The notes under the pieces were generated by a model, which saw only the letters and a program-made list of their open reading frames with translations, did no database searches and was not told the origin of the DNA. A program made the translations under genes and the position numbers. A stretch of DNA of 64,000 nucleotides, taken from NCBI GenBank assembly GCA_033239005.1, contig BSQZ01000038.1:1991501-2055500 (forward strand), in the 5' to 3' direction. Shown in pieces: positions 57,501 through 64,000 of the stretch. Source of the stretch: Lamellibrachia satsuma. Its lineage: Eukaryota; Annelida; Polychaeta; Sabellida; Siboglinidae. Within the stretch, counting starts at the first letter, position 1; every line of letters begins with the position of its first letter.

Positions 57501-60500
57501 TAGTACTGTATAGTGTATGTATAGATATATGATGAAGGCTGGGTGCTGTGCACATGGTTGACTGAATTTCTTTAATTTTGTACTTAAGTAAAAGTAATTC
57601 ACCTAAAAACTACTTGAGTAAAAATAAAACTACTTTTCAAAAGTACTTGAAGTAAAAGTAGAAGTAAAAGTACAACACTTAGAAATAACAACAACATCAT
57701 GAGTAATATTATATAAATTACACAGCTTGCATCTGGCAACTGTTTTGCAACCACTCTGCCTATAACAGTGTGCTCCCAGACAGCCTTAGCTGGTCAACCG
57801 GTCTGCCACCCTTGAGCATGGTGCTCACTTGGATGCTTGGACAATTACATTATCATTAATGAGAGCTCACAACAGCAAATAATTTCAGTTAAATACAAAA
57901 CTTAATTAATGATGAGGCACAATTTGTCTTTTTATTGACCTGTTCCACTGGGGTATGGGAGGAGCTAGATTGTACAACAGGATATGTATACGCAGGTGTG
58001 ATTGTATCTGAGTAGATAGAGGGTCAGTCCAGTAGTAGTAGTAGCCTCTCAGGGAAACTGGTCAGAGGTAATATAACCTAGCACTGCCCATAGTAAAATT
58101 AACAAAGACATTTGATGCTTAGCTGATGAAGCCATCTGGCTTGTGAACCCCACCTTCTCCTGTCTTCCTAGATATGTCTTAACAGCTCACACAAACATTG
58201 AAACAACAAGCTTTAGCAGCTAGCTGTGTTGGTTACCTGGTACCAGCTGAGGTTAGAATTGATCAGAAGACAGACCAGTGCAACAGAGGAATGCTGTTGC
58301 TAATTGCAATTAAAAGTGCACTGTCAGGGCCCCTGTCCCTGACCTATCCCTGTCAGGGCCCCTGTCCCTGTCCCTGATATTATTTATTATGGGTCAGCTT
58401 GAATAAGCCATTGGCATTGCTGAGAAAAGATGCTGCCAAATTACAGAGTATCAATTCTTTACTTTTTAGTTCTGTAGTGTAATCATTATTATGAATTTAT
58501 TAAACATCTCAATATGAATTCGTGAAAGTAAAATGCTGTTTAATGTTGACGTAAGCCAGTAAGGCCGTTGCTGACAATGGGCGAAAATCGGTTCTCGTTC
58601 TCGATCCACGATGCGCGTTTGCTCACGAATATCAGAATTGTGTCAGTGTATGGGGATTATCAATACATTGTCGAAATTGTAACTTTGATATTTATAATAC
58701 GTATTGGAAACTTATTGATTAATAGTTTATATGGTGCAATGGAGACATTTGCATCGTGGTTTGAGATGGCGTTCAAGCGTTGTGTGCTCGAAGTGACATT
58801 TCATATCAACGGCCTTGACTTGACCTATGCTAATATTTGGCAGACTTCGTTCACTGACGTAGAAATAAAACAGTGGTTGCGTCGATTTCCCAGAGAGGTT
58901 TGTATGCAAATATGATCGTGAACTGGCCTGGATTGGATGATATTAATAGTTTTTAGACTGGCGACTATGAACAGTTTATGAAATGTCGTTGACGGTGGAG
59001 CACCACCGGCAGCAGCGGTTTCGGAAAAAAATGTAACGACAATATATTGTGAAGTAAATAAAAGTAATGGAGTAAAAAGTCGCGTTACTTTAGATAAAAC
59101 TACTTCGTTACAAGTAAAAGTATTTAGTAAAAATTATACTTCATTACATGCCAATTACTTGAAATAACTACTCTCAAGTATTGTAACAAAGTACTTTTAC
59201 TTCGTTACATGCCAACCCTTGCTGTACAGTATAAACACTGGGCCTCCAGTGGGTTCTTGCTGTGCCACAGCATGAATGTCACTGGTCCATGTCTGCATCA
59301 CTTTATCATGTGTCAACTGATAAGGGCTCAGCAGTCTTGTTTTACTAATGGGTGTTCTATTTATGTCTATGGTCACCGCAGATATAGTAACCAGCTTTTA
59401 TGTATGTGAAAAAACGGGGAATTTTCCATTTTTAAATGGACATTAAAGTTTTATTGAACTGAATATGCAAGCCCGTTTCAGGGGTAAGAGCACAGTTGAC
59501 CTTCCTGTTTATTGTTTCACACGAATGTAGGGCGTATGTAAATTAATATTATGCGTCATGAGTGCCTTTGAGCAGGAATATTCACAGGTTTGTTTTGTAG
59601 AAGCTATTGGCTGTGAAACAGTGCATTTTTTTTGGATTTTAACTGGCGGAAGGATTTATGGGAATTTTTCTGCTATGGGCCACATGGGCGCATGAATACA
59701 TGGCTATTTTTGTAAATATTGATGGGCATCGCACATGGGAGCGCTTAAAAAGAGCTGGAGGTATGTGATTTTGATAAAAGCTGGTGAGCATGTCAGTGAG
59801 ATGATGGCAGTTGCTGTGAAAAAGTTTCAGAATTTTTGATGGTCAGGTTTTCTTATAATCAGACAAAACATTAACATGGCCACCAATGCAATTCTCTACT
59901 GTGGTCTGTCCCCTTCAGGGAAAACCGCTGCTAGCCGGTTACAACCGGTTTGAGGCGCTGCGCACGGCAGCCATTTACGGTCGGTTTACGCGATGGTAAA
60001 GGCGTTTAAGCTAATAATATACCATGTCGTGCTCTCGAGAACTAAGGATTCTGATGGATTCATCTAATCATGAAATTCTAACGGTCTAATATAGGATCCT
60101 CAGAAACACGAGAACCTGTTAAATTCACGACTGTTGTTCAAAAGGATGAAAGCCGTCAGAGGGAGCCACATACAACTCTAGTTGGGAGCAAGTGATTTTA
60201 GCGCAAGCGGTAAACTGCTCCGTGGATGATTGATTAGTGCTAGCTAGGGAGTGAGAGGGATTGCTCTCCTAAAAATTATGCCCTGCATAATTTGCCACGA
60301 TTATCGGAGAATATAGGCTGGCACAAATGTTTAAATTTAATAATAGTATAGTGCCAAATAAGGTGCGTATAGGGTGGCATTTTTCATGAAATAAATATGC
60401 GTATAGGGACGCTTATTTGGCACTCAAGAGTATGCACATTTCTGTTTGTATAGCCGATACAGCATGATGTTTTCAGTGACAGCCCTGTGGATGTGGAACA

Positions 60501-63023
60501 GTCTTTTCTCTAAATAAAGACAATCTCATCCTTAGCCACTTTTAAGAGACGTTTCAAGACACACCTTTTTCGCAAGGCATACACCGAATAACGAGTACCT
60601 GGGGTAGTACATATATGCATAAAGTTTTTAATTAATTTATTATTATTTAGTTAACTCTAATAATTTATTTATAAATATATTTTACTATGCACGTATATGT
60701 CATGTTTTTACTAACTTATTATTATTCCCAGGTGGGAAGCAGACTTGGGATCAATTGCATTAAATCAACTCCAATTACACACAAGTTACAAATACCAATT
60801 CCAGTTACACCTAGACAATACCAATTGCAATTCTGATTATCAGTTCAGTATTAAAATAATAGTATGTGAACAAATCAACCACAGACAAACTCAACACCAA
60901 AAAATTACATCTGTTTTAGAGCAGCTTTATTTTATTTCTGCATATTATAATTAATAATAATTAACATCTGTGGCACCTATATCCTCAGGAGCACAATAAC
61001 ACAGACTCATTAAGCATAATCATGAACAAGGACGCGCAAAGGTCATCAGAACAAAGGACAACCAAAGATTTTTGGTGGAAATGCCATTTGGAATAAATAT
61101 GCCTTGAGTTTTTTTTAGGAAAAAATACTATGGTACAGAATGGCAAACAAAATACTATGGTACACATTAGCAAAAAATACTATGGTACACAATGGCAAAC
61201 AAAATACTATGGTACATGATGCCAAACAAATATGATATGCAAAGCATAGTATATTTTATTGATTATCTGTAGTGAATCATTTGAGTTAAAAAGTTACATG
61301 ATGTAATTGAAAATACCAATTAAATTTTTACCAAATTATCTTTAAAAACAAAACACCAATTCACATTACATTTCCTGGATTGGAATAGCTATTTCAATTC
61401 CATTTATAATGTAATTGACCCCAAATCTGCTGGGAAGGAAGGTTTTGTGGTTCCATTGTTGATTTAGTGCTTTTTCTGTGAGATACACAACATATGATGG
61501 TTTTCCAGTCTGTGTATTTTTCAGATTAAGATGTAATGTCTCGATTGTGATTGTGATTGCATAGGTAGGTTTCTGTTTAGATACCAATCTGTGTTTGATT
61601 TGTGCCAGCAAAAAAACTGTTTCTGCCTGGACAGTGGCAAAAACCTGGTAACGTTATTTTAGAAACTGGCAAAATCCATGTTTTCATCATTAATAATTAA
61701 TTTCGTGTGCAAGTTTGACCTTGAGTGCTGAAGATCTCGGAGTGAAACTATAAATGTAGCAACAGTTGTGTATTAATCTGATTTGGGGGAACACCCTGCC
61801 ACTGCTAGGTTAAAAACAAACATTTATTAAATGTGTTTTAGTAAATATAGCTACACATGACGTAAATGTAATCACTATTTTAAAAAGAATATAATTGCAC
61901 CATTTTACAGGGGAACTTGCAACGCCACTTCATGGTCTAAAATACGTTGCGCTTTAGTGCTTTTAAAACTACTTGAATGTAGTACATTTGAATACAGCAT
62001 TGCCCATTCCTGACTGAGTCAGTTTGTTTCAGATATGTCTCCAAATGCTGTGATCGCTAAATCACTGAACAAAGTCTTCGTCAGTTTCAACTATCGCCTT
62101 AATGCATTTGGGTTCATGGCCCTGGATGTGTTGTCTTGGAGCAACCCCAAAGGATCATCTGGAAACTATGGTCTCAGGGACCAGATGGTGGCCCTCCAGT
62201 GGGTCCAGCGAAACATCCAACATTTTGGTGGCAATCCCAACCAGGTAGGTATAAATGTATGGAGAATAAGTCACATATTTGTTTATACTTGTCCTTCCAC
62301 TGGGGTGGCACTGGTCGGGAAATGGAATTTCATGCATGGGACTTCCCGCAAAACCACCCCTATCACATTTTCTAAGAATATCTGGTTACCATGGCTACGG
62401 TCATCCAAAGTGTTTATTATGTCGTAAATGGCCTTCTTTTCACATAAACTTAACACACTGTAAAATTGGTCAAGACAAGATAAGTGGTTTTGAAGATGCG
62501 ATAAATAGTTGACACAGCCATTTCCCAACCAGTCTGTTCCAAATTGTGTAAATTAATAAACAAATGAAAGGAGAATGGTTAATAAAAGTCAAACTCTAAG
62601 AATGACTGATTACTCCTACAGCCACAGAATACAGTGGCAGATAGAGGTACGTAATAAAAGTCGGAGATTAATTAAGATTTATTTATGTTAGTGTATATGT
62701 TTATAGCAGCCCCTAAGACCATTATTTTTTGAATACACATCGTTGCATTGACCATTATACCAATGTCTGTGAGAGCCTTATCATGCAAGTTATTAATTTA
62801 ACATTTTTGTATTACAGATGACTGTGCAAATATAGTTTTCCATTTTCCTTTTCCTCTCTCAGGTGACCATATTTGGGCAGGGGTCAGGAGCTACGTCGAT
62901 CTTCGCCCTGCTGTCCATACCCAAAGCCAAGGGGCTGTTCCAGCGCGCCTGGCTTATGAGTCCATCACCAAAATTTGAAAAACCCCTTGCTCAGGCTCAA
63001 CGTGATAACCTTGACTTCCTCAA
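54235..63023 (+). CDS. type II membrane cholinesterase-like protein (neurotactin-like), 5' part
   Basis: Four coding exons join in phase: 54235-54525, 55385-55661, 62033-62244 and 62863-63023; the gene continues beyond 64000. The 313 complete residues begin with a short cytoplasmic segment ([10 protein letters not shown]...), a transmembrane helix at about 38-60 ([18 protein letters not shown]) and no signal peptide, so the esterase domain would be extracellular. Carboxylesterase hallmarks follow: [19 protein letters not shown] (152-162), YIHGGG (175-180), [10 protein letters not shown] and [18 protein letters not shown]. At the nucleophile elbow the usual FGESAGA reads FGQGSGA, so the catalytic Ser position (267) is Gly and a Ser occupies the next site. 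That loss, with the type II topology, matches non-catalytic adhesion members such as neurotactin rather than secreted esterases. Whether the displaced Ser268 supports activity is unknown; the Glu and His of the triad lie outside the window. Confidence 0.83.
54526..55384. other. intron 1 of the cholinesterase-like gene
   Basis: The first frame simply reads through into the intron to 54759. No other element recognised. Confidence 0.6.
55385..55661 (+). CDS. cholinesterase-like exon 2
   Basis: Acceptor aaattctccag, donor gtgaga. Begins [14 protein letters not shown], completing the family motif across the junction, and contains EDCLYLNVW and HGGG. Confidence 0.88.
55735..55880 (+). mobile_element. 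MITE-like repeat, copy 1
   Basis: Starts gcatactcttgagtgccaaa and contains two 'aacagtataggg' motifs and aaatttaataatagtacagtg. The first 20 bases recur in inverted orientation at 60417-60436. Its left flank (ttccagtctgtattttttca) matches 61505-61530, where the element is absent. Confidence 0.5.
56220..56245 (+). repeat. (GTAA)n microsatellite
   Basis: About six gtaa repeats followed by a LINE-tail-like sequence to 56370 that I could not assign. Confidence 0.8.
56583..57373 (+). pseudogene. THAP-domain relic
   Basis: At 56583-56661 a frame reads [19 protein letters not shown], the start of a C2CH THAP zinc finger, and ends at a plausible donor (ggtaattt). At about 57332-57373, after a possible acceptor (ccacttgcag), another reads [12 protein letters not shown], like the C-x2-H-F half. 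The sequence in between that should complete the fold (FP and W positions) was not found. Likely a remnant of a THAP-containing transposase or host gene, in intron 3. Confidence 0.4.
57570..59224. mobile_element. possible non-autonomous DNA transposon with 'aagtaaaagta' ends
   Basis: Dense aagtaaaagta words occur at 57585-57680 and again at 59050-59215, where the end reads tacatgccaacccttg. In other animals hAT-type elements have similar 'AAGTAAAAGTA' subterminal repeats. The left end is not clean and the 58568-58915 frame within it has no recognisable domain. Confidence 0.3.
59630..59905 (-). repeat. dispersed repeat E, copy 2 (inverted)
   Basis: Reverse complement of 51705-51975; see that entry. 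Confidence 0.75.
60320..60436 (-). mobile_element. MITE-like repeat, copy 2
   Basis: Ends ttatttggcactcaagagta, the inverse of the start of copy 1, and contains aaatttaataatagtatagtg. Both outer ends abut 'ta'. Confidence 0.5.
60460..60640 (+). mobile_element. CR1/L2-like LINE RT C-terminal fragment
   Basis: The plus strand reads [20 protein letters not shown] followed by E, the standard end of CR1/L2-type reverse transcriptases. Upstream '[13 protein letters not shown]' is consistent but frame-damaged. Confidence 0.65.
61118..61225 (+). repeat. about 31-bp minisatellite (4 copies)
   Basis: Units contain aaaatactatggtaca followed by a variable 'atggcaaac' part. Confidence 0.85.
62033..62244 (+). 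CDS. cholinesterase-like exon 3
   Basis: Acceptor cagtttgtttcag, donor gtaggt. Encodes [14 protein letters not shown] and the GNYGLRDQ segment, ending GGNPNQ just before the nucleophile elbow. Confidence 0.88.
62863..63023 (+). CDS. cholinesterase-like exon 4 (nucleophile elbow)
   Basis: Acceptor ttttcctctctcag, donor gtaagt. Begins [12 protein letters not shown] and continues [14 protein letters not shown]. Ends with two bases of the next codon; the following exon is outside the window. Confidence 0.87.
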
Positions 63024-63623
63024 GTAAGTTCTCTATGATATCAACTTTCCAGATGGACACGGAATCCTGTCATTAAACTTGTCTCATTTCAAATCCATTT
63101 TGTGAAAAGTCAAACCTACCTAGTATTTACTAAAACATGCTAACTCGGCTGTGCAACTTTTGTATGTAGTTTTTTTAGATCATCGGACAAACTTAAACAT
63201 AAATTATTTAATGTTTGGTCAAACATCAATTGAAGTGAAAATGGAAACACTGAAAACTCACAAATTTCACCCTTGGTGATATTTTGTAGCTTTCTCGTGA
63301 TCAGCGAGGGGATGGTAGTTATGCCCATGGTCGGCCTTGACACCGCAGTGTTTAACATTTTGAATATCCACTATCTGAGCCTTTCCAGATCTAAAGACTA
63401 AACCAATTCTTTTGATGGTGTACAAAAATGCACACATTTTTTATTAAATTGACTGCGGATATTACTTAAACTATTCACACACTACATACGTGGACATCGA
63501 TGAACTGGTTTCACGGTTTGTTAAATTAGTTGCGGATAGAGTTTTTAAAAAAGGTGTAAGGCCAATGTTCTGAACACAATGTTAGTTCCTTGTGTGAATC
63601 CTGCAGTAGATAATTTGCAGTAA
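63024..63623. other. intron sequence after exon 4
   Basis: No element recognised. Confidence 0.5.
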
Positions 63624-63838
63624 TTACCTCATTGGTACTTATTACCTCATTGGTACTTATTGCCTCATTGGTACTTATTACCTCATTGGTACTTATTGCC
63701 TCATTGGTACTTATTACCTCATTGGTACTTACCTCATTGGTACTTATTGCCTCATTGGTACTTATTACCTCATTGGTACTTATTGCCTCATTGGTACTTA
63801 TTACCTCATTGGTACTTATTACCTCATCGGTACTTATG
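63624..63838 (+). repeat. 18-bp minisatellite (about 12 copies)
   Basis: The unit acctcattggtacttatt alternates with gcctcattggtacttatt; one unit is shortened. It keeps frames open because 18 is divisible by three. The remaining bases to 64000 show no exon. Confidence 0.93.
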
Positions 63839-64000
63839 TACAGTACAAGTGTTGGTTCACTGTCTCCCTGTTGCAGTCTAGGTGAGAGATCAGCAGGATG
63901 CAGTTGGTGCGGAATCTGAAGAGAGCTGTTTGTTCATGATGTTCAAATATATCAGATGCAAAGGTGGTCATTTATATTCAGTCCTGTGGTCAAGCTTCCT

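Noticed and set aside
58126..58160. Hammerhead-like 'ctgatgaagccatctggctt'
   Set aside because: Stem II pairs (agcc/ggct), but the following bases are gtgaacc, not gaaa.
58568..58915. 115-residue frame as a gene
   Set aside because: No domain recognised; it lies among transposon-like ends inside an intron.

Overview
The window is nuclear DNA of an invertebrate metazoan. Genes are split by GT-AG introns, carry AATAAA polyadenylation signals and sit in DNA full of microsatellites, minisatellites, LINE, SINE, Penelope-like and Ty3/gypsy-like debris. The protein families (TLR-like LRR ectodomains without TIR, a secreted pancreatic-lipase-family enzyme, a type II membrane cholinesterase-like protein) and the repeats fit a lophotrochozoan such as a mollusc, or another marine invertebrate; the sequence alone does not fix the phylum.

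Layout. 0.5-8.8 kb: two intronless paralogous LRR transmembrane receptors facing tail to tail (488-2632 plus; 6549-8777 minus), separated by a 0.9 kb purine-rich tract and a 1.3 kb heptamer array. 9-20.6 kb: no host gene recognised. Two diverged copies of one dispersed repeat (about 9.19-12.56 and 14.99-17.08 kb) lie here; minisatellites have expanded in the first copy but remain single units in the second. LINE and SINE ends and 20-, 25- and 17-bp arrays fill most of the rest. 20.7-41.9 kb: a complete seven-exon secreted lipase gene whose 936 nt of coding sequence (311 residues) is spread over 21 kb. Its introns hold two Penelope-like fragments, a tandemly multiplied LINE end, a decayed LTR retroelement and a 4.9 kb array of a 60-bp unit with higher-order structure. 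42-54 kb: no host gene recognised; it holds a LINE end, a 1.3 kb array made from the A-box part of a tRNA-derived SINE, a 39-bp array and paired dispersed repeats. 54.2-64 kb: the first four coding exons of a type II membrane carboxylesterase/cholinesterase-like protein whose catalytic serine position reads Gly; the gene runs off the right edge. A THAP-domain relic and more transposon debris lie in its third intron.

No operon-like or defence-cluster organisation is visible. The three kinds of host gene look independent: cell-surface recognition (LRR pair), extracellular lipid hydrolysis (lipase) and probable cell-surface adhesion (cholinesterase-like). Most very long open frames in the window are artefacts of tandem repeats whose unit, or a small multiple of it, is divisible by three. 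The most unusual aspects are the density and variety of tandem arrays and what they show about their origin: expansion of single units inside a dispersed repeat, amplification of a Pol III A-box, and nested block duplication in the 60-bp array.
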